From NCBI GenBank assembly GCA_027620655.1, contig JAQCDS010000005.1:84027-148026 (forward strand): a DNA stretch of 64,000 bases, in the 5' to 3' direction. Both the position numbers and the translations under genes were made by a program. Every line of letters starts with the position of its first letter. The first letter of the stretch is position 1. Shown here one piece after another: positions 8,851 to 18,996 of the stretch. The DNA comes from Bacteroidota bacterium. Its GTDB lineage: Bacteria; Bacteroidota; Bacteroidia; Flavobacteriales; Flavobacteriaceae. A model generated the notes under the pieces. It had not been told where the DNA came from, made no database searches, and saw only the letters and a list, made by a program, of their open reading frames with translations.

Positions 8851-11091
8851 ATGAAAAACCTATTCATCATCTTATTTTTCATGCCTGCCTTGATTTTTGC
8901 ACAAGACAAAATCAAAGGTATGGTCATGGAACCCTCGCCACAAGGGCAACACTTTCCACTTTCTGGTGCTAATGTCATTTGGGAAGGCACTTCGGTGGGC
9001 ACTATCACCGATATTGATGGCAATTTTACATTGCCTTATGAATCTTCATATAAAAGATTAATCATTAGTTATATAGGCTATAAATCAAAAATAATTGATG
9101 TAAAAAATCTGAATACAGTTATTCACATACTGTTGCAACCGACCGATGATTTGGAGGAAGTAACGGTTACAACTCGAAAAAAAGCATCGGCAACATCTTA
9201 CCTTGCATCGCAAAATATTACAACTATCAGTAGCAAAGAGTTGCTGAAAGCGGCTTGTTGTAATCTTTCGGAAAGTTTTGAAACCAATCCATCTATTGAT
9301 GTCAATTTTACGGACGCTATATCCGGGACAAAGCAAATTAAAATGCTTGGCCTTACCAGTCCATATATTTTGATAGCAACTGAAAATGTACCCTCAGTCA
9401 GGGGGGCATCACAAGCCTATGGCCTCAGCTTTATTCCAGGAACTTGGGTGGAAAGCATTCAGGTAACAAAAGGTGCTGGAAGCGTTACCAATGGTTTTGA
9501 AAGTATCGCTGGTCAAATCAATGCAGAACTTGTTAAACCTTCATCGGATAAAAAGTTTTTTGTAAATGCATATGGCTCAATTAATGGTCGTTTGGAACTC
9601 AACACCCATTTTAATACCAAACTGAACGAAAAATGGAGCACTGGAGTGTATATTCATGGTGACAGACGTGGCGAAAAATTTGACAATAACCGAGATTCAT
9701 TTTTGGATTTACCCGTTGGGAATCAAATTAATGTCATGAACCGTTGGCAATACACCAATCTTGAAAAGGGATTGATTAGTTTTTTGAATTTTCGATTTTT
9801 AGATGATAAAAAACAATCGGGTCAAATAAACTACGACCCTAATGTTCATAAGTTTGGCAACGCTGTTTGGGGGAGTGAAGTGGACACCAGGCGATTTGAT
9901 TTTTCTGGAAAATTTGGATATGTGAATCCAAAAATTCCTTACCAGAGTTTAGGGTTACAATTGTCTTACAGCAGGCATGACCAAAATTCTTATTTTGGAA
10001 ACAGAATCTATGATATAAATCACAAGAGCTTATATTCTAATTTGGTTTATAATTCCATCATTAGTGATTCAAGACATAAAATAAAAACAGGAATTGGTTT
10101 TTCTCACGACACTTACGAAGAGCAAGTGAATACAACAGATTATTCAAGAAACGAAAATTCTATTGGAGGGTTTTTCGAATATTCTTTTGATGATTTAGAT
10201 GCTATAAATTTAACAGCTGGAGTTCGTATAGACCACCACAATTTGATGGGAACATTTGTTACACCTCGTTTTCATGCACGTTACACCCCTTGGGAAAAAT
10301 CGGCACTTAGATTTTCATTTGGGCGTGGTAAGCGAGCAGCCAATATCTTTGCAGAAAACCAACGTTTGTTTGCCTCATCGCGAACCATAAATATTCAAAA
10401 TACTGGGGGTAATATCTATGGGCTAAATCCTGAAATTGCATGGAATTATGGAATTTCATTTTTGCAAGGCTTTCAGTTATTCGACCGAAAAGCAGATATA
10501 AATATTGATTTTTATAGAACAGATTTCCAAAATCAGGTGGTTGTAGATTATGAAACCCCTACAGAAATTAATTTTTATAATTTAGATGGGGAGAGTTTTG
10601 CAAACAGCTTTCAAGTGGAGTTCAACTATACACCATTAGAACGATTGGATCTCAAATCGGCCTATAAATATTATGATGTTAAAACACAATATCAAAGTGG
10701 GAAATTACAAAAACCTTTAACCCCTAAGCATCGTGTATTTGCCAATGCGTCCTACGAAACACAACCTTCAACAAAAGGGGGTCTTTGGAAATTTGATGCC
10801 ACCTACAATTGGATAGGAGAGCAGCGTTTTTCGTCCACAATGCAAAGTCCAGAGGCATTTCGTTTGAATTCCCATTCCCCAACATTTTCTACTTTAAACG
10901 CTCAGGTTACAAAAGTGTTTTCCGATCAGTTTGAGGTGTATCTTGGAGGAGAAAATATTACAAATGTAAGACAGGAAAATCCGATTTTGAGTGCTAATAA
11001 CCCGTTTGGCGCAAACTTTGATAGTACTTTTGTATATGGCCCAATTTTTGGCAGCATGTATTATGCAGGATTAAGATTTAAATTAAATTAA
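8851..11091 (+). CDS. TonB-dependent outer-membrane receptor, probably metal-linked
   Basis: I chose the ATG at 8851 (746 residues) because it gives a clean signal peptide MKNLFIILFFMPALIFAQ. An upstream in-frame ATG at 8791 would bury it behind 20 residues. The order is signal peptide, carboxypeptidase-regulatory-like domain (about 20-110, GMVMEPS to LQPTDDLEEVTV), plug domain (about 125-235) and a 22-stranded barrel ending in an aromatic-rich MYYAGLRFKLN strand. Such receptors take up chelated metals or other large solutes across the outer membrane using TonB energy. An AACC pair in the plug and the HYC_CC_PP and HMA neighbours point to a copper or heavy-metal role. No SusD partner is present, so glycan uptake is unlikely. 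Confidence 0.88.
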   Translation: MKNLFIILFFMPALIFAQDKIKGMVMEPSPQGQHFPLSGANVIWEGTSVGTITDIDGNFTLPYESSYKRLIISYIGYKSKIIDVKNLNTVIHILLQPTDDLEEVTVTTRKKASATSYLASQNITTISSKELLKAACCNLSESFETNPSIDVNFTDAISGTKQIKMLGLTSPYILIATENVPSVRGASQAYGLSFIPGTWVESIQVTKGAGSVTNGFESIAGQINAELVKPSSDKKFFVNAYGSINGRLELNTHFNTKLNEKWSTGVYIHGDRRGEKFDNNRDSFLDLPVGNQINVMNRWQYTNLEKGLISFLNFRFLDDKKQSGQINYDPNVHKFGNAVWGSEVDTRRFDFSGKFGYVNPKIPYQSLGLQLSYSRHDQNSYFGNRIYDINHKSLYSNLVYNSIISDSRHKIKTGIGFSHDTYEEQVNTTDYSRNENSIGGFFEYSFDDLDAINLTAGVRIDHHNLMGTFVTPRFHARYTPWEKSALRFSFGRGKRAANIFAENQRLFASSRTINIQNTGGNIYGLNPEIAWNYGISFLQGFQLFDRKADINIDFYRTDFQNQVVVDYETPTEINFYNLDGESFANSFQVEFNYTPLERLDLKSAYKYYDVKTQYQSGKLQKPLTPKHRVFANASYETQPSTKGGLWKFDATYNWIGEQRFSSTMQSPEAFRLNSHSPTFSTLNAQVTKVFSDQFEVYLGGENITNVRQENPILSANNPFGANFDSTFVYGPIFGSMYYAGLRFKLN

Positions 11092-11102
11092 AACGAAATA
11101 TT

Positions 11103-11462
11103 ATGAAACTTATAAAATTTACTGTTCTATTGCTGATGATATCATCAATAGGCTATGCCCAAAACAAAAATGCAAAAGCCACTATTGAAGTTGACGGTGT
11201 TTGTATGATGTGTAAAAACAGAATAGAAAAAGCATGTTTAAAAACAAAAGGCGTAAAATCGGCTGTTTGGAATGTTGAAACTCACAATTTGAGTCTAATT
11301 TATGACGAACGAAAAGTGAATTTAGAAACTATAAATTCAAAAATAGCAGAAGCAGGGCATGACACTAAAATTATAAAAGCTACAGATGAGGCTTATGAGG
11401 GCTTACATCCGTGTTGCAAGTATCGCGATGAAGAAATTCAAGAAGATCATAAATCAAATTGA
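11103..11462 (+). CDS. Exported heavy-metal-associated (HMA) domain protein
   Basis: A 119-residue protein with a signal peptide (MKLIKFTVLLLMISSIGYAQ) and one HMA ferredoxin-like domain (about residues 24-96). The metal site reads VDGVCMMCKNRIEKAC, a CxxC motif of the MerP/CopZ type with one more cysteine close by. Two further cysteines sit in HPCCKY near the C-terminus. It probably binds copper or a similar thiophilic ion in the periplasm and hands it to or from the upstream TonB receptor system. It lies 11 bases after the receptor gene and ends before a strong terminator. Confidence 0.85.
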   Translation: MKLIKFTVLLLMISSIGYAQNKNAKATIEVDGVCMMCKNRIEKACLKTKGVKSAVWNVETHNLSLIYDERKVNLETINSKIAEAGHDTKIIKATDEAYEGLHPCCKYRDEEIQEDHKSN

Positions 11463-11476
11463 TCGATGTAATTACA

Positions 11477-11510
11477 AAAAAAAAGCACTTTCAAAAGAAG
11501 CGCTTTTTTT
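11477..11510. terminator. Bidirectional intrinsic terminator between HMA gene and groEL
   Basis: An A-run, the arm AAGCACTT, a short loop, then AAGCGCTT and a T-run form a 12-bp stem with one A:C mismatch. The A-run on one side and T-run on the other allow it to work on both strands. It sits between the convergent HMA gene and groEL. Confidence 0.8.
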
Positions 11511-11529
11511 ATTGTTGTTTGTGATGTTT

Positions 11530-13457
<1,928 letters not shown>

Positions 13458-13496
13458 ATGATTATTTTATTTTTTAAATTTTGTATTTAAATTTAC

Positions 13497-13529
13497 CAAA
13501 ACTATGCCATTAAAATTAAGACTGACAAA
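13497..13529 (-). promoter_or_regulatory. groES-groEL promoter
   Basis: On the minus strand TTTG (13526-13529), a 21-base spacer and TAGTTTTG (13497-13504) match the Bacteroidota primary sigma-factor consensus. The -7 element ends 39 bases before the groES ATG. I saw no CIRCE inverted repeat in this leader, so HrcA control is not indicated. Confidence 0.7.
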
Positions 13530-13589
13530 CTTTCAGTAACAAAAAATGCCAACTAAGTGTTGTCATTTTTTAATATTTTTCTTCAGATT

Positions 13590-13943
13590 TTACTCTGAGT
13601 CTTCACTAGACTCTTCAGTCAAAGGGATATCTTCTGCTGGAGTTTCAGCAGCTGGCACTGTTGTACTTTCTGAATCTAATGCCTTGGATTCTTGATTGTC
13701 ACTAGAACCACCACCTATGGCAACATTTGAAAGTAAAATCAATGCCAAAAGTAGAGTTGCAAGTGCCCAAGTACTTTTGTCTAGGAAATCTGTTGTTTTT
13801 TTGACACCACCGAGTTGCTGGCCACCGCCACCACCAAATGATGAAGACAGACCTCCACCCTTTGGGTTTTGTACCATAATCACTACGACTAATAAAAATG
13901 CGACAATGACTATTAATACCAAAAATATTGAAAACGTACTCAT
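13590..13943 (-). CDS. secG: SecG, preprotein translocase subunit
   Basis: A 117-residue protein with two membrane spans (about 5-25 and 55-75) separated by the glycine-rich SecG loop (QNPKGGGLSSSFGGGG). This is the hallmark of SecG, the auxiliary subunit of the SecYEG channel. A roughly 40-residue acidic and Ser/Thr-rich tail follows, as often seen in Bacteroidota SecG. Its ATG overlaps the end of the upstream gene by 4 bases, so it is the last gene of the miaB-lptE unit. Confidence 0.95.
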   Translation of the reverse strand: MSTFSIFLVLIVIVAFLLVVVIMVQNPKGGGLSSSFGGGGGQQLGGVKKTTDFLDKSTWALATLLLALILLSNVAIGGGSSDNQESKALDSESTTVPAAETPAEDIPLTEESSEDSE

Positions 13944-14758
13944 GAGTTTTTATTTTTTTCTTGTAATTGCTGTATTGCTTTAATTTGGTTTGCAAATAAA
14001 CCACTTTTTTCTGGATATTTCAAACTTAAAATAGTGTAGGATTGAATAGCTCTTTCGTAGTTTTTTTGTTCGACATAAATTCGTGCAAGAGTCTCGGTCA
14101 TCAATTGTTCGGGTTCTTCTGTTCTTTGTTCGGCAATATTCTCAATAATTCCTTCTTTTTGTACAGGTTTTATTTTAGGATTTTTTGAGATAAAAGCATC
14201 AATCAAATCAAAGTTTTTTGATTGTTTTGAAGAAGTTTCTTTGTTGTTTTCCGATCGATCAATTGGTTTTGCTTTTGTCAATTGTAGCCATTGTACAAAA
14301 GAAAGCGTATCATTTTTGTCAAATTCTAATGACGCCCCAAGATTTAATATTTCAGCAGCCTTAAGGTTTGAATCATCAACTTCGTCTGTAGAATCAATCC
14401 CCATTTTAAGCAGTGCTTCTTCTCTTTTTGAATGATTAGAAATATCCTGATAGTCAGTTACTTCAAGTGTTTTTAGACCTTCGTGATTATTTTTTATTTG
14501 ATCAGAAATAACATTTTGAAGAAATGCTTCTGATGTAATAAAGTCGAACAAAATACTACGATCTGTGGTATAGGCCGCAGTGGTTTTTAATGCTTTGTTG
14601 TATTTGTAACTATCAATAGATTTTAAACTTTTTAGATGTAATGCATATGCCGATTGAAAATAAGGAAATTCTTCAATCAGTGATTCAATTGAAGCCAGCT
14701 GTTTTTTCTTCAATTTTGAAGGCGAATGAAGTAATTTTGTAAAGTTCAGTGTGTTCAT
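13940..14758 (-). CDS. TPR-like cytoplasmic protein of the lptE-secG operon
   Basis: I use the ATG at 14758 (272 residues). A TTG three codons upstream would overlap the lptE stop region and is less likely. No signal peptide is seen. The C-terminal 60 residues (LMTETLARIYVEQKNYERAIQSYTILSLKYPEKSGLFANQI) form a clear tetratricopeptide-like helix pair, and the N-terminal part (PSKLKKKQLASIESLIEEFPYFQSAYALHLKSLK) is helical. The middle is low in complexity and charged. This family is widely conserved in flavobacteria between lptE and secG. Function is unknown; the TPR suggests a protein-protein contact. Confidence 0.75.
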   Translation of the reverse strand: MNTLNFTKLLHSPSKLKKKQLASIESLIEEFPYFQSAYALHLKSLKSIDSYKYNKALKTTAAYTTDRSILFDFITSEAFLQNVISDQIKNNHEGLKTLEVTDYQDISNHSKREEALLKMGIDSTDEVDDSNLKAAEILNLGASLEFDKNDTLSFVQWLQLTKAKPIDRSENNKETSSKQSKNFDLIDAFISKNPKIKPVQKEGIIENIAEQRTEEPEQLMTETLARIYVEQKNYERAIQSYTILSLKYPEKSGLFANQIKAIQQLQEKNKNS

Positions 14759-14760
14759 TA

Positions 14761-15273
14761 TTACCAATTAGCTAGTGAAGCATTTATGATGTCTTGTGTC
14801 AAACGTTCGTAAATTTCTGTAATGGCTGTTGTTTTTTGGGAGCCAACAAGTTGTTCACTTCCTGAATAGTCATAAAAAAACGAGAACCGTTTTTCAAAAT
14901 CAGCTTCTTCATCATTTGTATTTATAAAACGAACATTTACTGTAATTGTCAATCTGTTTTGAGCAGCAGTATTGTTGGCAGTTGCTGTTGTTGGAGCTAT
15001 TCTATATTCAACAATTTCCCCTTCATAAATAATATCACCATTAGATTTTACTAAGTCCAAATTGGTTTGATTTAAAATCAAATCTTGAAGTGCAAGCGTA
15101 AAATCACGTTCAATTCCAGGTTCAATTAAGTTGGCTGTATTTTGAAAATAATTCACCTGAAATGTTTTGGTGTTGCTATCTATTGAAATTCCTGTAAATG
15201 AATACGGACCACAACCAAAGTATGTAGCGAAAACGCCAAACAAAAAAACTGTGCGAAGCGCTTTATAAATCAT
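14761..15273 (-). CDS. lptE: LptE-family LPS-assembly lipoprotein
   Basis: A 170-residue protein with a short hydrophobic N-terminus ending in a lipobox-like FGCG (Cys21). It matches the Bacteroidota LptE family, with the conserved opening YSFTGISI and a beta-rich domain followed by a C-terminal helix (EIYERLTQDIINASLANW). LptE plugs the LptD barrel and assists insertion of LPS into the outer membrane. The gene overlaps the sigma-54 activator gene by 11 bases and lies next to the TPR-like gene. Confidence 0.88.
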   Translation of the reverse strand: MIYKALRTVFLFGVFATYFGCGPYSFTGISIDSNTKTFQVNYFQNTANLIEPGIERDFTLALQDLILNQTNLDLVKSNGDIIYEGEIVEYRIAPTTATANNTAAQNRLTITVNVRFINTNDEEADFEKRFSFFYDYSGSEQLVGSQKTTAITEIYERLTQDIINASLANW

Positions 15274-16525
15274 ATTGCTTTATTTTTCTATACAGTGTGC
15301 GTTCAGAAATCCCTAGTTCATCTGCAGCAAGTTTTCGTTTGCCATTGTGCCGTTCCAGAGATTTTTTTATCAATTCTATTTCTTTGTCATGTAAAGATAG
15401 TGTTTCTTCCTCTTCCTCAACATCTTCAATGAAATCAAATTTTTCTTTTGAATCAACAATTTCAATTGAGGACTCATCAGTGCTATGTCCTGAAAGAGCC
15501 AAAACTTCCTCTTTTTGCGGAGTGTTTTTGGACGATTGATCGCTGTATATTTTTTTAATTAAATGTTCTTTTTTTTCTTGAACATCTTTGTAATTATCGT
15601 TTTGCATCAATTCCATTGTAAGTTTTTTGAGATCATTCAAATCACTTTTCATGTCAAAAAGAACTTTGTACAAAATTTCACGTTCTGTGCTAAAATCGCC
15701 TTCAGTTTTTTCTTTTTTGATGACCGCAGGGAGTTGATTTCCAAAATTTGGGAGGTAAGTTTTAAGCGTGCTAGCATCAATCAATCTAGAAGATTCTAGA
15801 ACAGAAATTTGTTCGGCAATATTTCGCAATTGCCTGATATTTCCCGACCAACGATAGTTTTGAAGCAATTGAACAGCATTATCGTCCAAACGAATCGTTG
15901 GCATTTTATACTTCAATGCAAAATCACTCGAAAATTTTCTAAACAACAAATGAATGTCATCTTTTCTTTTGCGTAATGCAGGGATAGGAATTTCTATAGT
16001 ACTTAGGCGGTAATACAAATCCTCACGAAATTTTTCTTTTTCGATGGCTTCAAACATATTGACATTTGTTGCTGCCACAATACGAACATCTGTTTTTTGA
16101 ACCTTACTTGATCCTACTTTGATAAATTCTCCATTTTCTAGTACTCGCAATAAGCGGACTTGTGTGGTAAGAGGAAGTTCGCCAACTTCATCCAAAAAAA
16201 TAGTGCCCCCATCGGCAACTTCAAAATATCCCGAGCGTGTTTGTGTAGCTCCCGTAAATGCTCCTTTTTCATGTCCAAAAAGCTCACTATCAATGGTGCC
16301 CTCTGGAATTGCACCACAGTTTACAGCTATATATTTTCCATGTTTTCTGTGCGAAAGTTGATGTATTATTTTCGGCACAACTTCTTTTCCAACACCACTC
16401 TCACCCGTAACTAAAACAGAAATATCTGTTGGTGCTACTTGAATTGCTTTTTCAATAGCACGATTTAGACCTTTATCGTTTCCGATAATCCCAAAGCGTT
16501 GTTTTATAGATTGAACAGTTTCCAT
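15263..16525 (-). CDS. Sigma-54-dependent AAA+ transcription activator without receiver domain
   Basis: A 420-residue enhancer-binding protein. The AAA+ domain starts almost at the N-terminus: Walker A GESGVGKE (41-48), the sigma-54 contact loop GAFTGA (88-93) and Walker B GTIFLDEVGE (about 108-117). A variable linker (about 280-375) is followed by a FIS-type helix-turn-helix (RKLAADELGISERTLYRKI). There is no receiver, GAF or PAS domain, so activity must be controlled by another protein, by expression, or not at all. It is embedded between miaB and lptE in a housekeeping operon, overlapping lptE by 11 bases. Targets cannot be inferred from the window. Confidence 0.93.
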   Translation of the reverse strand: METVQSIKQRFGIIGNDKGLNRAIEKAIQVAPTDISVLVTGESGVGKEVVPKIIHQLSHRKHGKYIAVNCGAIPEGTIDSELFGHEKGAFTGATQTRSGYFEVADGGTIFLDEVGELPLTTQVRLLRVLENGEFIKVGSSKVQKTDVRIVAATNVNMFEAIEKEKFREDLYYRLSTIEIPIPALRKRKDDIHLLFRKFSSDFALKYKMPTIRLDDNAVQLLQNYRWSGNIRQLRNIAEQISVLESSRLIDASTLKTYLPNFGNQLPAVIKKEKTEGDFSTEREILYKVLFDMKSDLNDLKKLTMELMQNDNYKDVQEKKEHLIKKIYSDQSSKNTPQKEEVLALSGHSTDESSIEIVDSKEKFDFIEDVEEEEETLSLHDKEIELIKKSLERHNGKRKLAADELGISERTLYRKIKQYDL

Positions 16526-16528
16526 ACC

Positions 16529-17974
16529 TTACATGTTTTTTGAATATCCAATAGCTTTTCCCTTAAGGGTAGCACTGGTACAATCTTCAATTTTTACCAT
16601 AACAAAATCACCTACTTTGTAGTTTTCCTTTGGAAAAACAACAGTTGTGTTTTGTGGATTTCTACCCGACCACTCTTCGTCAGATTTTTTGGATGTTTTT
16701 TCAATAAGAACTTCTGTTACTTGATTTAAAAATTCTTGACTTCTATACAAGCTGTGTTTTTGTTGCAATTCTACAACTTCACTAAGGCGTCGTTTTTTGA
16801 CTTCTTCAGGGATATCATCTTCCATTTTGCGTTCAGCTAATGTGCCTGGACGTTCCGAATAGGCAAACATATAACCAAAACTATACTTTACATATTCCAT
16901 AAGACTTAGTGTGTCTTTATGGTCCTCTTCAGTTTCTGTTGGAAAGCCACAGATGATATCATGAGAAATTGAACAATCTGGTAGTAGTGTTTTGATGTTA
17001 TCAATCAACTCAAAATATTCTTCGCGAGTATGCTGTCGATTCATAGCTTTAAGAATATTGTTGCTACCACTCTGAACCGGCAAGTGAATATAGTTGCAAA
17101 TATTATCGTATTTCTCCATTGTTTTAATGACATCCAAAGACATATCTTGTGGATTTGATGTCGAAAAGCGAAAACGCATTTTTGGTTGTGCTTTGGCGCA
17201 GAGTTCAAGCAAGGCTGCAAAATCTACAGCAGTCGCTTTTTGTAAATCAGATGCTTTTGAAAAATCCTTTTTTAGTCCACCACCATACCACAGAAAGCTG
17301 TCGACGTTTTGTCCTAATAGTGTTACTTCCTTAAACCCTCTTTGGGCTAAATCATTGATTTCTTCCAAAATACTCTGTGGATCTCTACTACGTTCGCGAC
17401 CTCTTGTAAATGGGACCACACAAAATGTACACATATTGTCGCAACCTCGAGTGATAGATACAAACGCAGAAACACCATTGGAATTCAAGCGAACTGGAGC
17501 AATATCGCCGTACGTTTCATCTTTAGATAAGATGACATTTACCGCATTTCGACCTTCTTCGACTTCTGCAATGAGGTTTGGTAAGTCTTTGTAGGCATCT
17601 GGGCCAACGACAAGGTCAACTATTTTTTCTTCTTCCAAAAACTTACTCTTTAAGCGTTCTGCCATACACCCAAGAACTCCAACTTTCATTTTTGGATTTT
17701 GACGCTTTACAGCATTGTATTTTTCAAGACGTTTTCGAACAGTTTGTTCCGCTTTATCCCTTATAGAGCATGTATTGACCAATACCAAATCAGCATCTTC
17801 AAGTTGAGATGTGGTATTAAACCCCTCTTTTTGAAGGATTGAAGCTACAATTTCGCTATCGCTAAAATTCATTTGACAGCCGTAGCTTTCAATGAATAAT
17901 TTTTTGCTGTTCTCTGGCTTTAAAGCCAATTCTAGCGATGTTCCTTGCTTGTTTTCGTCAATAACTTTTTCCAT
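16529..17974 (-). CDS. miaB: MiaB, tRNA-2-methylthio-N6-dimethylallyladenosine synthase
   Basis: A 481-residue radical-SAM methylthiotransferase that converts i6A37 to ms2i6A37 in tRNAs reading UNN codons. The N-terminal cluster cysteines are Cys33, Cys69 and Cys103; the radical-SAM cluster is C178-x3-C182-x2-C185 in GCDNMCTFC. A TRAM domain follows at the C-terminus (about 415-475). I set the start at the ATG at 17974. A longer in-frame ATG at 18019 lies upstream of the likely transcription start set by the promoter at 18009-18041. It is first in the unit with the sigma-54 activator, 3 bases away. Confidence 0.96.
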   Translation of the reverse strand: MEKVIDENKQGTSLELALKPENSKKLFIESYGCQMNFSDSEIVASILQKEGFNTTSQLEDADLVLVNTCSIRDKAEQTVRKRLEKYNAVKRQNPKMKVGVLGCMAERLKSKFLEEEKIVDLVVGPDAYKDLPNLIAEVEEGRNAVNVILSKDETYGDIAPVRLNSNGVSAFVSITRGCDNMCTFCVVPFTRGRERSRDPQSILEEINDLAQRGFKEVTLLGQNVDSFLWYGGGLKKDFSKASDLQKATAVDFAALLELCAKAQPKMRFRFSTSNPQDMSLDVIKTMEKYDNICNYIHLPVQSGSNNILKAMNRQHTREEYFELIDNIKTLLPDCSISHDIICGFPTETEEDHKDTLSLMEYVKYSFGYMFAYSERPGTLAERKMEDDIPEEVKKRRLSEVVELQQKHSLYRSQEFLNQVTEVLIEKTSKKSDEEWSGRNPQNTTVVFPKENYKVGDFVMVKIEDCTSATLKGKAIGYSKNM

Positions 17975-18008
17975 ATCTATATTTGTATCATCTGGAACAA
18001 TAAGTGTG

Positions 18009-18041
18009 CAAAGATACAATATTTTTCTTTTTTATGACAAA
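18009..18041 (-). promoter_or_regulatory. miaB operon promoter
   Basis: On the minus strand TTTG (18038-18041), 21 bases and TATCTTTG (18009-18016) match the Bacteroidota consensus at both elements. The -7 element ends 34 bases before the ATG at 17974, which supports that start over the upstream ATG. A small dyad (18034-18048) covers the -33 element. Confidence 0.65.
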
Positions 18042-18093
18042 GTGTCATGTTTTCTATTACTGTTTTAATTTGATTATTCAAAAAACTAAACCA

Positions 18094-18855
18094 ATGTCAT
18101 CGTTTAATATTATTTCAAAAAAAATTGCTGAAGCACCAAAAATTGATTTTGCTGATTTGTTTAATGAATCTGTTCAAGTATTTAAAAAAGTTTGGCTACA
18201 AGGATTTCTTCTTCAGTTATTGACTATTGGGATAAGCATACCTCTTATGTTTTTAAATTTTAGTATGTTTCAAGATGAAGGAGTTGATTTTAATGCTCAG
18301 TACAATATTCAAAATATATTGACCGATGATGCCATGACTCAACAACATGGCTCGGCTCTCATTCTATATTATTTGCTAACTATTGTTGTTGGAATTATTT
18401 CATCGCTTCTGTCTTTTGGTTTTTTTAAGGTTGTTGGACAAATGGACCAAGGACAAGATTTTATGTTTTCAGATTTTTTCTACTTTTTTAGGAATGGAAG
18501 ATTTACAAAATCATTTCTATTGGTTTTGGCCAACTTTGGAGTTGCAATTTTGGCGGTTCTAATGTGTGTGCTACCAATTTTTTATGTTATGATTCCGCTC
18601 ATGTTTATTACACCATTTTATGTATATAACTCAGAGCTGTCCATTTCAGAAGTTTTAAAAAGCTCATTTGCTCTTGGGCACAAAAAATGGGGGATTACCT
18701 TTGCAATTACATTACTTAATATTATCACTTTATATATCCTAATTATATGCACTTGCGGGCTAGGAGCACTGTTTTTTGGTTGCTTTTTACAAATTCCAAT
18801 TTATGTTTTGTACAAAAAAATAATTTCTTTTGAGAGTTTGGAAAATCAATTATAA
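18094..18855 (+). CDS. Polytopic membrane protein of unknown function
   Basis: I use the ATG at 18094 (253 residues); upstream in-frame codons give a poor N-terminus. The first 30 residues are soluble (ISKKIAEAPKIDFADLFNESVQVFKKVW) and are followed by about five hydrophobic segments, with a Cys-rich ICTCGLGALFFGC span near the end. The N-terminal FxxSxxxFKxxW pattern resembles the DUF4013/glycerophosphoryl-diesterase-type membrane domain common in bacteria. No enzymatic motif is seen. It is divergent from miaB and stands alone upstream of topA. Confidence 0.7.
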   Translation: MSSFNIISKKIAEAPKIDFADLFNESVQVFKKVWLQGFLLQLLTIGISIPLMFLNFSMFQDEGVDFNAQYNIQNILTDDAMTQQHGSALILYYLLTIVVGIISSLLSFGFFKVVGQMDQGQDFMFSDFFYFFRNGRFTKSFLLVLANFGVAILAVLMCVLPIFYVMIPLMFITPFYVYNSELSISEVLKSSFALGHKKWGITFAITLLNIITLYILIICTCGLGALFFGCFLQIPIYVLYKKIISFESLENQL

Positions 18856-18968
18856 ATCATTGATTTACAGATAGTTAGATTATATTTTTTTAAACTTTAT
18901 CAAAGAGGTTTTTTTGATAAAAAACGAATTTTGGGAAAAAATTAAAAAACAAAATTGAAAAATTCGAC

Positions 18969-18976
18969 TACATTTG
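18969..18976 (+). promoter_or_regulatory. Candidate topA promoter -7 element
   Basis: TACATTTG matches TAnnTTTG and ends 20 bases before the topA ATG. No -33 TTG occurs at 19-21 bases, so support is partial. Confidence 0.45.
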
Positions 18977-18996
18977 TTCCTTCAATAAAATAATTT

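Noticed and set aside
17094..17594. 166-codon open frame on the plus strand inside miaB
   Set aside because: It lies fully antisense to a gene with intact catalytic motifs, and its translation shows no domain or signal; it is a by-product of the codon pattern of miaB.
18898..18920. Hairpin TTATCAAA...TTTGATAA upstream of topA
   Set aside because: The stem is entirely AT-rich and is not followed by a clear T-run on the plus strand, so I did not call it a terminator.
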